From the NCBI GenBank assembly GCA_028023455.1, contig JAQFVV010012420.1:6089770-6153769 (forward strand): DNA of 64,000 nucleotides, read 5' to 3'. The notes under the pieces are model-generated. The model ran no database searches. It was not told the origin of the DNA and worked only from the letters and a program-made list of their open reading frames with translations. The position numbers and the translations under genes are program-made. This document shows positions 12,450 to 24,690 of this stretch, one piece after another. The first letter of the stretch is position 1. The number at the start of each line of letters is the position of its first letter. This stretch comes from Epiperipatus broadwayi. Its lineage: Eukaryota; Onychophora; Udeonychophora; Euonychophora; Peripatidae.

Positions 12450-15272
12450 TGGTTTTCTATCTCTTAAGATTAAAATCAAGAAATACCATGATTTTTCTTT
12501 TTGGGTGTCAATAGATTTTAACTGAAATTTCTGTTAAGTATTCTTGAAGGGAAGATGAAGGTGTGTGAACAATATTTTTAAAAATAAATATTTACAACCA
12601 TGACAGACAAAACTAAATGATGGCCCTTATTCCCAGGAGATTATAAAATCATCAGTCGAGGCAACAGTTAGAAGCTGAAGGCAGAGGATACTAAGAATCT
12701 CCTGTGCACAAACCCAAGCTTCTATTTGATAGAATCTTTTATTTATGTACTTACACCTACAAATCATTCAAATGAAGGAAGATTGCATAAACTGAAAAAA
12801 GAACTATTTAATATTAAATGAAATGCTGTTAACCTTGGTGAAGAAATAAGAAAAGGTGAAGGGAGAGTTGAAAGACAAGTGAAGTGGTCTTCCTTATAAA
12901 TACAAAGTCAAAAAACAATATTTTGGAGATTGATTATATATTAGACAGAGTGGAACAATTAGCTGCTCAACTTAATGGAAGATAACAAAGGCAGATAATT
13001 CAGATTGTGCTTCAGTAAGATCTCCATTGTAGTAAAGTAGAAGATAATTTTTTATATGAATGTACAAAATACTCTTGATTATATCAAACAAAATTCTAAA
13101 ATTGTCATGAGAGATTATAAAGCTATAATTAGTAAATATTAAAAAAAAATAAAGTATTATGAGTATATTTGGTTATGGTGATAGAAATGAGAAGGATACA
13201 TACCTTTGAAGCTCACAGAAAAAGAAAAACTATACTTTAGAATTCTTTCTTTGAGAAAAGTGCTAAATAAAAGTTGATGTGAAAGCATTCAAATAAAGAT
13301 ATAGCAGAATTGGATTGTATTTTAACTAACAGAAGTTCTTAATAAATGTACTACAAAAAATAATCATTGATTGTTGAGTTTAAGATATGTTAATGCAAAT
13401 TTAGGAAAACAAAAATTATTAAGAAAAACAGTATTTTCAGTTAATGTAAATTAGAACTTGCAAATTGTTCAGACTTGAGTGAAATTAATAAGAAGATAAC
13501 TGATATACTATTAAGAATTGCATGGAAAATAGTTGGTACAAAAAAGCAGCAAATTCCAGTCAATGATCAAATGAGACAATATAATGTATATAAAAAAAAA
13601 GAAATACAAAAATATTTAAAAATAATGCATTAAAAAGAATTGAAAATCTAAAGTTTTGTAAAATGGTATGAAAAAGAATTAATAAAGATATAAAAAAATA
13701 TAATTATGAAGTGGTAATGGTGCTATAGAAGAGAATAAAAGTCTCAACACTATAAACTAGCTTGTAGGCATTGGTAGTAAAATTATTTCTGCAATAAAAA
13801 AGAAAAGTATTAATAAAAATAAATATGGCACCATAAAATGCATGAAAGAGTTCTATAAAAAATCATATACTAATAAATAACAAGAACACAAAATATCCCT
13901 ACAGATATTACAGCTTTTGAATTGTCTTGCATTTTAAATGGCATTATAATCAATAATTTAAGATGCAGTTCAAGAAATAGAGACATTGTTGGCAAAGTTA
14001 TATGCTAAATATCTAAATGATAAAAAAATGTATCAAATGATTGAAAGAATTCAGTAGTAATTTTGATATTTAAGAAAAGTGACAAAGAAGCTATTAGACA
14101 TTAGAAAACTATTTGTCTTTTATCAGATCTATATAAAAAACAACTCATCTATAGAAAACTTTAGGTTTTAATCCACCAAAAGAAAAGAAATGATTTTTGC
14201 ACAATGGATCTCATCCATATATTAATAAAAATTATAGAAACAACCAATAAATATGAGTTGCCATTATGCTTTGGATTTATAAATTATGAGAAGAAATTCA
14301 ATCCTGCATTTCTCCAGTAATTAAAGCATTGGATCATCAAGACAGAACCTAGAATATTGTCATATTCTGAAGAATATTTACCAAAATGCCACAGCAATGA
14401 TGGGATTTTAAAAAGATTAACATTGAGAAGAGTGTACAGGGAAACTCCATATCTCCAATACTTTTCATAGCAGTTGTACAAGAAGTAGTTTGTGTCTTAA
14501 AATGAGAAGCTAAGAGAGTAAAAGTAAATGGAAATTATTTAAGGTATCTAGAGTTTGTAGATAATGTGGTTATTTTTATAAAATAATGCTTTAGAGCTTC
14601 AGAAAATGTTGCAAGATTTATCAGATAAAAGTGAGAAAGTAGACCTAAAGATAAATGTTAAAAAGTATTTTTCAATGGATTTTCTGAGAAGAAAATAAAA
14701 ATTGATAGTCATGAAGTAGTAGAAGATAACAACTACAAATACCTTGATCAAATTATTAATACATCTGGAAACATAATGAATAAAATCAATCATGAAATTA
14801 AAATTGAATGAGTTCAATATTAAAAGAAAATAACCTATGTATTTCAAAAAGGATTTTAACAAATGTGTGTGACAAGTTCTTGCTTATTGATGTGAGATTT
14901 GAACATTTAGCAGGAGAGGAATTCAGAATTATGGAAGATGTATATCAAGAGTAATGAGGATTTTGGAAATGAATCACATGAGAGAACAAACAGGTATCAC
15001 TGACATCATTGAAAGAATTATGAAAACCAAAATAAAAGTGGGCTGGATATATTGGTAGAAGAGATAACAATAGAAGGATAATTGAAGTCTTAAACTGAAT
15101 CCCAATAGATTGTAAAAGACTTCGAAAGAGGCTATCTTGATGTGAAATGGATGGAATAAATGTGTTTGCTAGTGTGTTATGGAAAAGAAAGGACAGTAAT
15201 CAGAGAAACTGGATTAAATTTGAAAGGACCTTCATCCTACAGTGAATTAATTAGGATTAAATGATAATGATG
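12450..15272 (+). mobile_element. RTE-clade LINE, copy 2, heavily decayed
   Basis: Homologous to copy 1 from its leader (9350) to its tail. Recognisable pieces include the leader near 12600-12740, the block matching ELPLCFVFVDYEKAF at about 14255-14300, and a degraded tail near 15260. It has more indels and stops than copy 1, so it is either an older insertion or the less constrained unit of a tandem pair. The coding frame is broken throughout (about 12740-15250). Confidence 0.9.
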
Positions 15273-17855
15273 AAAAAACAATAATTTTAATAATAATAAG
15301 AATTCATCTTCAGGACATTAGCTTAAATGTTATTTAATTTCCTCTGTGTGATTACAGTGGCATAGCTCTAGAACTCAAAGTTCTTGGTTTAAAGCTCACT
15401 CAATTACTATATGATCTCCAGAGCAGTTCACCATTTAATATCTTCTTTATCACTTATTTCAAATGAAATATAATTTTATTACAAATTTCCAAAAAAAAAG
15501 CAGGAATCTTAGGAACATATATCCCTCACAGTAGAAGCGCACTCATTAAAATAAAAAATAAAAGGTTTTAAAAAGATACTTCTCACTTTTATAAGTACAA
15601 TCCTATTTAATATAAACTCGATATAGTAAAGTAAGTTCCTTTTTAAAATATTTCAGCAAGTTTCTGTCGTTTATATAAAAAAAAATATTAATAAGTTTTT
15701 TATTTAATGATGATAACTTGAATTTTATTAATATACAATAAAAAGGTACTTATCAAGTTTCAATAATTATGTTAACATCATCTATGAATAATTATTTATT
15801 AATAAAATAATTCTTCGTAAAATTTTCTTAAATCTTCTTGAACTGGTTGCATTTTTACTCTAAGACAAAGTTGTTTTTAATTATCTGTATTGATAAAATT
15901 ATTTTGGTAATCTCTTTTGTAAAATGCTTTCGCTTAATCGAATTAATCCAATTAAGAAAAGCAATATAAATTTTAAAATTCTGTTTCTGTGTTAATTAAT
16001 AATTTTTTAAAAAATATTTAAGCTCTCATTAACCTAATATTAACTTCCAATTAATTAAAAACCAATTTGCTTTAATCAAAGACTAACACGAAAATGATAA
16101 ATATAGAAAATCTTAAAATTTCCCAAGAAGACATAATCATTTTACTAATAACAAATATCATTATAATCCAAATTGTTTCTAATTATCAATAGAATGGTTA
16201 GAAATAAATTTAAGTTAAATCTATTACACTTTTGTGAAGAAATCTTAGTTAAGTTAAGCTTCCATCAAAGTAGTGATAATTTTTGACTCTGTTTAACACA
16301 TTTGTATTATTGCTTCATAAATAAAAAAGATGTAAAAACATACTTTGACTTTATATAAAAAAAGGCTAACGTTTAAATGACCTATAGCCAGTGATTTACT
16401 AAAAAACAAAATTAAAAAAATTACACTAACAAATCTATAAACTTATTTATTTCCTTATAGTTTTAAAAAAATATACAGTATATCTTATTAATACCAACGA
16501 GAATATCACATGACTTTCTCATACGTTTACATGCTGCCAAGAGAACATGTCTCCACTCTATTCCATAGCTATCTTATTAACAAAAACTTGTTTAATTAAT
16601 ACACAAACGTTTATTGTATATGAGTCTAAAATATAACATATAAAAGTGCTATTTTATTTTAAAATCTAGATTGAAAACACAATTGAAAAACTATATCAAT
16701 ATTTGTTTTCTATCTTTCTCTTTGTTATGTATATATGTTGTATTTTAATGCCTGAAATTTATATAACATAGTCTTTGTATTTTTTTATTATGTAAATTAA
16801 GTCTTTATATTGTTTTTCTGAAGGTAGTATATATAATAAAAAGGAATTTTAAAAATGAATATTATTCGATGTATTTATATTTATAAATAAACAATAACAA
16901 TAGTAAAAAAAAATAGATTATTTGAAAGTATTATCAAACATCATCATCATTATTTTTTTTTAGACATCCACACTTTTTTTCTTAAAATCATTTTTCAACT
17001 TTTGCATCTATTTCCCCCTCTTTTCACATAATCCTCATAACTTCTAAGTGCATATCTATTTTTACTTCTATGTCTTTGCATTACTTTTTGATTCGAATTG
17101 ATTTGATTTCAAATTTTCTAAAAAAAAATTATCAATCCTTCAAAATTATTTTATGAAAGTTTATTTATTATTTGCAAATATACCCAAATCTTCAGCAAAA
17201 ACGTTAGAGTAGAAGAATTATTGTTTTACACTTTTTTTTTTTTATAGCTCTCTTGTATATATAAATTGATCTGTATCTTCGGTCTTACATACAATTATTT
17301 TCTAATAGAAATGATTTCTTTTTTATCTATATCGTTTTAAAATTTCCCAGCAATGGCATAATTTTATCCAATATTTTTTTCCAATCATATCTCTTTTGAA
17401 TATATCAACAAAACATTAAATGACATTTCCAATTTATAATTAAGAATATGTTTATTGTAAGCAAAGAAAATCATGTTGTATTTGTTATCATGTATTATCA
17501 TAGATAAAATTAAAAAGTACCTGTATTTAACACAAAACTGGGATCACTAAAATATATTTATTTTATCAAATATCAGACAAGCAAATTGGCAGTGGTTTTT
17601 TTTTTTTTAAATTTAATTATTAGCTTGCAAGTATAATGTGGTTTCTGGATGTGAGATGCACTGCTTTGATTGTCATTAAGAAAGAAGGCTATATGGGATG
17701 TTGACATAATTCCAATTACCATCCAAAATCTATTAATTACCCAGGTTTATAATAGAGTTTTGGAATAGAGAAAAAACCTGTTCTTAGAAATAATGCCATT
17801 AAATACTTTTTTACATTTATATACCTAGTAAAATAATGTACCTACTCTTCAAAAG
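15273..17855. other. AT-rich stretch, nothing recognised
   Basis: About 2.6 kb of A/T-rich DNA with homopolymer runs. No gene, RNA or bounded repeat was recognised on either strand. Confidence 0.4.
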
Positions 17856-18033
17856 CATTTATTTATCAGTGTTTCCTGAAGATTTGTGAGATGGTAATTT
17901 AGATGTGATAATGTATAGGACTATTTCCATCATGTATCATTGAATGTTGAATATAATTTTAATTGAACTTTTCCAAATATAAACAACTGTTAGTAATAAA
18001 ACACAAAGGCAACAGTGGTTAGTAGATTACACA

Positions 18034-18070
18034 ATGTTTCAAATAGTATTATTCTTCACTTTTCTTCAAG
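18034..18070 (-). ncRNA. Hammerhead-like motif, family A (degenerate)
   Basis: The minus strand reads CTTGAAGA, a weak stem II, then TTGAAACATTGT. It is the counterpart of the better copy at 18783-18829. Confidence 0.35.
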
Positions 18071-18673
18071 TGTGTGCAGGCTTGACCACCGACAATGCTA
18101 GCATAGGAGTTGAACTTACATCTTTAGATTCTTGCATATCAAATTTTAAGGCAAAGCTCAAGTCAACTAAGCTATTCTGTCAAAGATAACAGTCAGTAGA
18201 AATTTCATATACTTAATCCTGCTTATTTCTCCACTTTTCTTTTTTTAAAATAATTTTTTCTAAGAGCAAGGTTAATTAGAGCCTTGCAGATATTGTTTAG
18301 TGCTACACTGGGTTGACCTATAGGATTATTTGCCCTTGACATATGAGCAGCTTCTTTGAATTTTCTACTTTGCACAATGTCCTATCTATCCAATACTTGT
18401 ATTTTTCCATTCAAACATATATTCATTAGTACACACATGGTCTGCTACTGTAGATACATTTGTATATAGAGGAAAAGGTGCAAAGAGTAACATTCAAAGA
18501 AGCGGCTTATATGACAATGGCTAATAATCCTACAAGTTAAGCCAGTGACCATATATAATATCTGGGAGTCTCTAATTAACCTTGCTCTTAGGAAAAAAAA
18601 CTAAAATAAAATAATTGGAGGAATGAGGAGAATTTGAATATTATACATATTTTCTATTGACTGTTGCCTTTGA

Positions 18674-18756
18674 CAGAATAGCTCATTTGGTTAGAGTGTT
18701 GTCTAAAATTCAATATTCAAGAATCTAATGATATTGAGTTTGATTCCTATGGTAAT
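18674..18756 (+). other. tRNA-like module in Penelope pLTR
   Basis: Box A-like ATAGCTCATTTGGTTAGAG is followed about 45 nt later by a box B-like GAGTTTGATTCCT. The other copies (22757-22845 and 20040-20118 minus, 48215-48291 plus) are more tRNA-like. The 22.8 kb copy has a perfect GGTTCAAATCC box B, and CCTTAAAA at the anticodon-loop position suggests a Leu(UAA)-like origin. It may supply an internal Pol III promoter; that role is inferred. Confidence 0.5.
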
Positions 18757-18782
18757 ATTGTCACTGGTCAGGCCAGCAACTT

Positions 18783-18829
18783 CTGAAGAAGAGTGGAGGA
18801 TAATACCACTTGAAACATTGTGTAATGTC
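18783..18829 (+). ncRNA. Hammerhead-like motif, family A (best stem III)
   Basis: CTGAAGA (18783-18789; canonical CTGATGA has T at the fifth base). Stem II GAGTGG (18791-18796) pairs with CCACTT (18806-18811), then GAAA (18812-18815). Stem III ACATT/AATGT with loop GTGT (18815-18828) leads directly to C18829, giving a GUC cleavage triplet. Stem I is not evident. Type I hammerheads are established parts of Penelope-like pLTRs, which makes the assignment reasonable; activity is doubtful because of the A in the core box. Confidence 0.5.
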
Positions 18830-18967
18830 CTAACATGTATTGTTTTTGTATATTATTATTAACAATTGTTTATATTTGGAAAAGTTTAAATAAAGTTTAA
18901 ATTTTCTAAACATTCAACATTTAATGATAGATGATGGAAATAGTTCAACATACTATCACATTTATTT

Positions 18968-19787
18968 TTAAGTTTTAATATTATTTTGCTGTGAGGCCAA
19001 AAATGTTAATGTCCGAAATGGTCATCTACAAATTTATAGACATTTTATGATATATAATTTTATTCATTGTTTTTTAAAACAAATCCTGAGCTTTCTTGAA
19101 AATACTCAGTGAAACAATTAACAATGTCTATACAAATTTGAGTCTTAGTTTATAGCAAAGTAAGAGAATACACTAATTATTAACAAGTTGTTTTCATACA
19201 TATCTATATATTTTAACATAATTAATAAAAGTAAAATTCAATTTATTTACTCGTTTTAAAACTAAAATAGTATAGTTAAGCACCATTAAAAAAATTACCT
19301 AATGTTGTCTATTATTTAAAATACATAATTGTTTTGAAACTTTCTTTTAAGTAGGTCTGGAAAATGTTGGCTTATATTCATATTACATTTAGAAACGAAG
19401 AAGCAGTTATTAGTTGTATAAATAAATAGTGTACTATTTTGATGTAAATTATATATAAATAACTAGCTAATTTTATCCCATTCACATTCTGTACAATTTT
19501 ACGATTCATAAATGTGATAAATTTAAAATATTTACCAATTATGATCAATTTCTAAAATAGAAAAAAAGGAAAACAAAATTTATGACGTTAACTGTGAAAT
19601 GAAGCTTCATATAAATTAAATAATAGAAGATCTTTAACTGAATTATAACATTTAAAAATATTAAAAGAACAAACAAGATTAAATAAAATATTTAGATATG
19701 AATTTGTGTTGACGTGACATAAAACTTTAAAAAAAGATATATATATATTTAAAAGAAGCATGTTTGTTCTGCATAAATAAATCAAAT
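18968..19787. other. AT-rich stretch between Penelope-like insertions
   Basis: No gene or bounded repeat was recognised. The minus-strand frame at 19588-19866 overlaps the Penelope tail and is not supported. Confidence 0.4.
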
Positions 19788-20039
19788 GACTTAAAAGTAA
19801 TGTTTTCATAAAGGTTTGTGATGATGATGTTTTAGTTGTATTTTTATATTGAACTATTTCCATCATCTAATATAAGTATTGAATGTCTTTAGAAAAAATA
19901 ACTTTATTTAAGATTCCAAATATATTCATCTGTTAGTAATAGCACATCAAACAGGTTAGTATATGCACAACGTTTTGAGAGTTATTCTTCTTCTCTCTTC
20001 TTAAGGTGTTGCTGGTCTTACCAGTGACAGTACGAGCAT

Positions 20040-20118
20040 AGCATTCGAATCTGGACTCTTAGATTCTTGAGTAATGAATTTTAAGGTAATGCTCAACTGA
20101 CTGAGCCATCTGACAAAG
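20040..20118 (-). other. tRNA-like module, 3' pLTR of Penelope-like element
   Basis: The minus strand reads TGGCTCAGTCAGTTGAGC (box A-like), CCTTAAAATTC at the anticodon position and GATTCGAATGC (box B-like), just upstream of the hammerhead-like remnant at 19965-20013. That remnant has lost CTGATGA (CTTAAGA) and GAAA (AAAA). Confidence 0.5.
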
Positions 20119-20189
20119 AACAGTCAGTAGAAATTTCATATACTTATTTATGAGGTTCCTCCTGATTTTTCCACTTTTTCCTAAGAGCC

Positions 20190-22490
20190 AAGTTGATTAG
20201 AGGTTCCCATATATTATGCATAGTCATAATAGGTTTTGGCTATGGGATTATTTTCCAGTGTCATATGAGCAGCTTCTTTAAATTTTCTTCTTTGTATCTT
20301 TTCTTCTCTATCCAATATTTTTGTATATTCCCAATTGAACATATGTTCATTGGCTCATACATGGTCTGCTACTTTAGACACATCTATTTTCTCTCTTCTA
20401 ATCCTCAATTTGTGTTCTTGCAAGCACTTTTCAATAGGATAACTTGTGTCATCAATATATGTTCTTCCACATTTACATGGTATTTCATAGATGCAGTTTT
20501 TTCTTTTGAACATTTCAAGTTTAGGCTTTGTAGATGTTAGAATTCCTCATAATGTAGTATGGTTCTGGAAAGCAGTTCTGATGTTAGATTGATTGCAGAT
20601 TTTTCTTAATTTGTTTGCTATTTTTGGGAATGTATTGGTACATTACAGTACCAATAATTGTTTTTCTTTTGATGGTTCTGTTTGTCTTTTTAAAGTTTTC
20701 TTAATAACAGATAATGGTTAAATAGTTTTCATAAGAGTTTGTTCTATATAGATCTTTTTTTTCCAAATTGCTGGTTTCTGAACAAACTTCTTTTACTCTT
20801 CCATAGTGATAGTATAAACTCTTATGTTTTGTGTTTCTGATGTGATTGGATGTATAGGCTAGATATTTTCCCATATGTGCTGGTTTTTGGTAAACTGTAG
20901 TTTTGATTTTTTCATGAGGGAGTCTTGTCATAAGAGCATCTAAGAATGCCAATTTTTGTTCTTGTTCTAATTCTATTGTGAATTTAATTGAAGGGGATAT
21001 GTTGTTGATGTGTTTCCAGAAACTTTGTAGCAGTGCTTCACCATGTGGCCATATAACAAATGTATCATCTATATAGTGAAGTCAAACTTTAGGTGGATAT
21101 GGAGTCATTTTTATGTCTCTGATTTCAAATTCTTCCATGTTAATATTGCTAATCAGGGGTGCCAATGGTAAGCCCATAGCCATTCCTTGATTTTGTTGGA
21201 AGAATTCTGTATTATGTTGAAAGTAGGTTGTTTTCTTGCAGAATGTTAATAGTTTCATTATACTATCAATAGGAAGAGCTATTCTGGTTCGTAACCTATT
21301 ATCACCATTTACACTTTCTCTTACAATAGACAGTGTTTATTCACATGGTACATACATGAACAACCTTTCCACATAAAAGCTTACCAGTAAGTCAGTTCTT
21401 TCAATTTTCATGTTCTTGATTAATTTTACAAAGGTCTAGAATCCTTGACAAAGGATTGATTCTTGTATGTCAAAGAACTTTAGAACTCTGAGAAGAAATC
21501 TTGAAAAATTTTGGCAAGGTGAATTCTAGAACTAACAATAGGTCTTAATGGAACATGATTCTTAAGGATTTTAGATATACCATAAAGATGAGAAATTTTG
21601 CTGAAATATGATGTTATATTACTTTTTTCTGAATCAGTGAAGTATGTGCAATGCTATCTAAGTAATACTTTTAACTTTGTTTCCATACTTGGTATCAGAT
21701 TTTTTGCACTTTTCTATATTGGCCTGCTGTGAGGAGTTCCTATATTTTGTTGTCATAATCAGTTGTATCCATTACAACTGTTTTGCATTGCCTTTATCAA
21801 CAGGGAAAATAATTATAGATTTATTTACTTTGAGAAATTTAATTGCTTTACTCTCACCATAGGATATGTTTGACTTCAATTTTTGTTTCTTGTTAAGTGT
21901 TCTTTTTATTTTCTAGCATAATTCTGCTGCTTCTTCTGAAGGTAATTTTTGAGTGACTTACTTAATGGCTGCCATTATATCTAATAAAGGGATATTAGAC
22001 ATGTTATGGGAAAGTTTAATCTTCTTTAAAGAACAGAAATTTCAGTATTTGTTAGATGTTTAGAACTGATATTTTTAGCAGATGAAGTTGGTACACTGCT
22101 TGACACATTCTTATTTTTGATATGCCCATATAGATTAGCAAGTTTCTTCTTTTGGCATTTTTTTTATTTTTCCATGTAATATAGAATATGATTTTCTTAC
22201 TGCTTGAAAAACTCTCATGAAGCCTTCATCAGTAAGTTTATGTTTTAGAAAACATTCTGCATTATTAATGGAATGCATTGTTTGATACTTAGAAATCTTT
22301 GAGCATTTATTTTTTCTCTTTAACAGAGCTTCATTTGCTCTCTGAGTAATTTTCTCAATTCTCTGGGAGTGAATTGGAGGTTTTAGTTGCAAACTTTTAG
22401 GAATTATCTATTCAAATTTACATTTTCATAAAAAGTTTAAATGATTTTCTACTTTGGGCAGCTTTAGACATAATGTTTCATAATGTCAGA
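20190..22490 (-). pseudogene. Penelope-like RT with C-terminal GIY-YIG nuclease, broken
   Basis: Reverse transcriptase and GIY-YIG endonuclease of the EN-positive Penelope-like class. From the N-terminus: a frame at 22392-22135 (start MQLKPPIHSQ), then broken frames to VPLRPIVSS (about 21532-21555), QNQGMAMGLPLAP (about 21157-21200) and the catalytic YIDDT (21061-21078). An open piece at 20952-20701 follows, containing VYQKPAHMGKYLAYTSNH, a block that follows the RT in this family. The nuclease at about 20510-20210 shows IPCKCGRTYI and a following EH. A TGA at 21082-21084, three residues before the catalytic block, is probably a CGA arginine codon lost by CpG decay. Several other stops and frameshifts make it non-functional. 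Confidence 0.93.
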
Positions 22491-22529
22491 AATTTGATAT
22501 AGTATTGGGTCCATATTGAATACTGTTTT

Positions 22530-22880
22530 CCTGAAGATTTGTGATGATGGTGTTTTAGTTGCATTTTTATATTGGACTATTTCCATCATCTAATATGAAT
22601 ATTGAATATCTTTAGATAAATTTAACTTTATTTAAATATTCCAAATACATTCACTTGTTAGTAACAGTACATCAAACAGTTTAGTATATGCACAATGTTT
22701 TGAGAGGTAGTATTATCCCCTCTTCATCTGGTGTTGCTGGCCTGACCAGTGACAGCACTAGCAGGGGATTTGAACCTGGACTGTTAGATTTTTGAGGATT
22801 GAATTTTAAGGTAACACTTTAAACAACTGAGCCATCCTTCCCATAACAACAGTCAGTACAAATTTATATACTTATCTATG
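22530..22880 (-). repeat. Internal Penelope pLTR with tRNA-like and hammerhead-like modules
   Basis: It separates the full coding copy from the upstream partial copy. The minus strand carries a tRNA-like module (22845-22757) with box B GGTTCAAATCC, then a hammerhead-like motif (22731-22692): CAGATGA, stem II with AGAGG and CCTCT, and CAAAACATTGT. Here the fifth base of the core is T as in a canonical hammerhead, although another base is changed. An AATAAAG-type signal and the shared tail follow. Confidence 0.65.
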
Positions 22881-22929
22881 AGGTTCCTCCTGATTTTTCC
22901 ACTTTTTCCTAAGAGAAAAATTGATTAGT

Positions 22930-23490
22930 GATTTCCAAACATTATGTATAGACACACTAGGTTGGCTTATGGAATTATTGGCCATTGTCATATGAGCAGC
23001 TTTTTTAAATATTCTTCTTTGTACTTTTCTTCTCTATCCAATATATTTGTATTTTCCTGATTGAAAATGTGTTCATTGGTATGTATATGGTCTGCTACTT
23101 TAGTCACATCTATTTTCTCTCTTCTAATCATAAGTTTCTGTTCTTGTAAGTGCTTTCCAATGAAACTTTTGGTCTCACTAATATATGTTCTTCCACATTC
23201 ATATAGTATTTCATAGATGCAGTTTTTTCTTTTCAGTATTTTACATTTAGGCTTTATAGATGTTAGAATTTCTTGTAGTGTGGTATAACTCTAAAAAGCT
23301 GTTCTGGTGTTATACTGATTGCAGATTTTTCTTAATTTGTCTGCTGTTTTTGGAATGTGTTGGTTTCTACAATACCAATAATTGTTATTTTTATTTGATG
23401 CTTTTTTGTTGTCTATTTAAGGTTTTCTTAACCATTTTTTCATAACCATTTTTTCATAAGAGTTTGTTCTATATAGATCTTTTCTTTTTC
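22930..23490 (-). pseudogene. Second Penelope GIY-YIG region, 5'-truncated
   Basis: A minus-strand copy of the C-terminal nuclease region, parallel to 20190-20780. Blocks corresponding to NCIYEIL, CGRTYI and the later HTNEH lie between about 23240 and 23030. It is truncated on its 5' side where the inverted pLTR fragment begins (about 23496). Stops and substitutions are frequent. Confidence 0.85.
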
Positions 23491-23655
23491 CAAATCGAAA
23501 TGTTGTGTGTATACTAATCTGTTTGATGTACTAATACTAACAGTTGAATGTATTTGGAATATTTAAATAAAGTTAATTTTTTCTAAAGACATTCAATACT
23601 CATATTAGATGATGAAAATAGTTCAATATAAAAATACGACTTAAAAGTAATGTTT

Positions 23656-24690
23656 AATTGTTAAGATCATTTTGTGTGTTATCAATTTTTGCTATATTGA
23701 AAATTTATCACATTATAGTCTTTTTTTTCCAATCTTCTATACTTAATTCTACAAACTGAAATAACTACTACTGTTCTACAATAGCAATAATTAATAAATA
23801 ATAGCTTCATCTATGTAGGACAGATGATGGAACCAAATTTAACTATCAAAAATCAAATTAAAACAACATAGAAGTAAGAAACACATTAAAAAATTCTTCA
23901 TTTACACAACCAAGGTCATTACCAAATAAGATATTACCAATATAATTTTCTAAATGTAAACTCATGTCCAACATTAAATTGATATGTTTTTGATTTTACT
24001 GTCTTATAGAAGATCATAATTAAGCATTTCCATTCTGTTAAACCTATCTCTTTCATTCCTTTCTCATTTCTGAAGACTTTTTAGATTTTTGTATTTTTAC
24101 AAACTGGATATAAAAAAAGAAAAGATTGGGATCAATGTTGTTGTTTATGTAGTTAAAGCATGAAAATATGTTGGCACAAAACATAATTATATTATATTAG
24201 TTAGTGCATAAATATGATTGATAGTATTTAAACTTATGATTACTATTTCCTTAATCAGCATACTTGACTAAAAACAAAAAATTTAAAATATTAAAAAAAA
24301 AGGCCCCCAAAAAATAGAACTATAATAAAAACGGTACCTAATCTTCGATGAACATATATTTTATTATAGAAGATAACAGTAGATGCTTTTTCTTAAGCAT
24401 TGATTATTAGCAATTTACATTAAATTTCATATATCAAATTTATTTCATTATCTGTCAATATATATATATCATAATTGTAAGGAAAAAAAGGGATGGTGTG
24501 GGATGATAGCAAATAATTATCATCCCTAAATAATATTTATCATGATCATCAACAATATAAAATGAGCATGAAATTTGGTATCAGTACAGAAGATGGATAT
24601 TATTTCAATAATTATTATTTTTAACAATCATGGAAATAATGCCTACATTTTATATTGATAAAATATTACATAATACCCATAATGTATACT
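23656..24690. other. AT-rich stretch, nothing recognised
   Basis: No gene, RNA or bounded repeat was recognised. Confidence 0.4.

Larger units (their letters stand above)
17865..18958. mobile_element. Penelope-like inverted dimer (two 3' ends, tails outward)
   Basis: The left half (minus) and right half (plus) are inverted copies of the Penelope-like 3' end, meeting near 18465. Each half contains, from centre outward, the end of the GIY-YIG endonuclease frame, a spacer with CTAAGAGCAAGGTTAATTAG, a tRNA-like segment, a hammerhead-like motif, an AATAAAG signal and the tail containing GATGATGGAAATAGTTCAAC. A 9-bp direct repeat CATTTATTT at 17856-17864 and 18959-18967 may be the target duplication. 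The same divergent arrangement occurs at 33704-34303 and at the ends of 19806-23637. Confidence 0.75.
19806..23637 (-). mobile_element. Penelope-like element, composite insertion with 18-bp TSD
   Basis: The whole block is bracketed by an identical 18-bp direct repeat, GACTTAAAAGTAATGTTT, at 19788-19805 and 23638-23655. On the minus strand, 5' to 3', it consists of the 3' part of one element (about 23490-22930), a pLTR with tRNA-like and hammerhead-like modules (about 22880-22530), a full coding region (22490-20190), and a second pLTR (20150-19806). The right end (23496-23637) is an inverted pLTR fragment on the plus strand. Both insertion ends are therefore outward-facing tails. Partial tandem copies and inverted terminal pieces are known habits of Penelope-like elements. 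Confidence 0.92.

Noticed and set aside
20193-20540. 115-codon plus-strand frame as a gene
   Set aside because: It is the antisense of the GIY-YIG region of the Penelope-like element.
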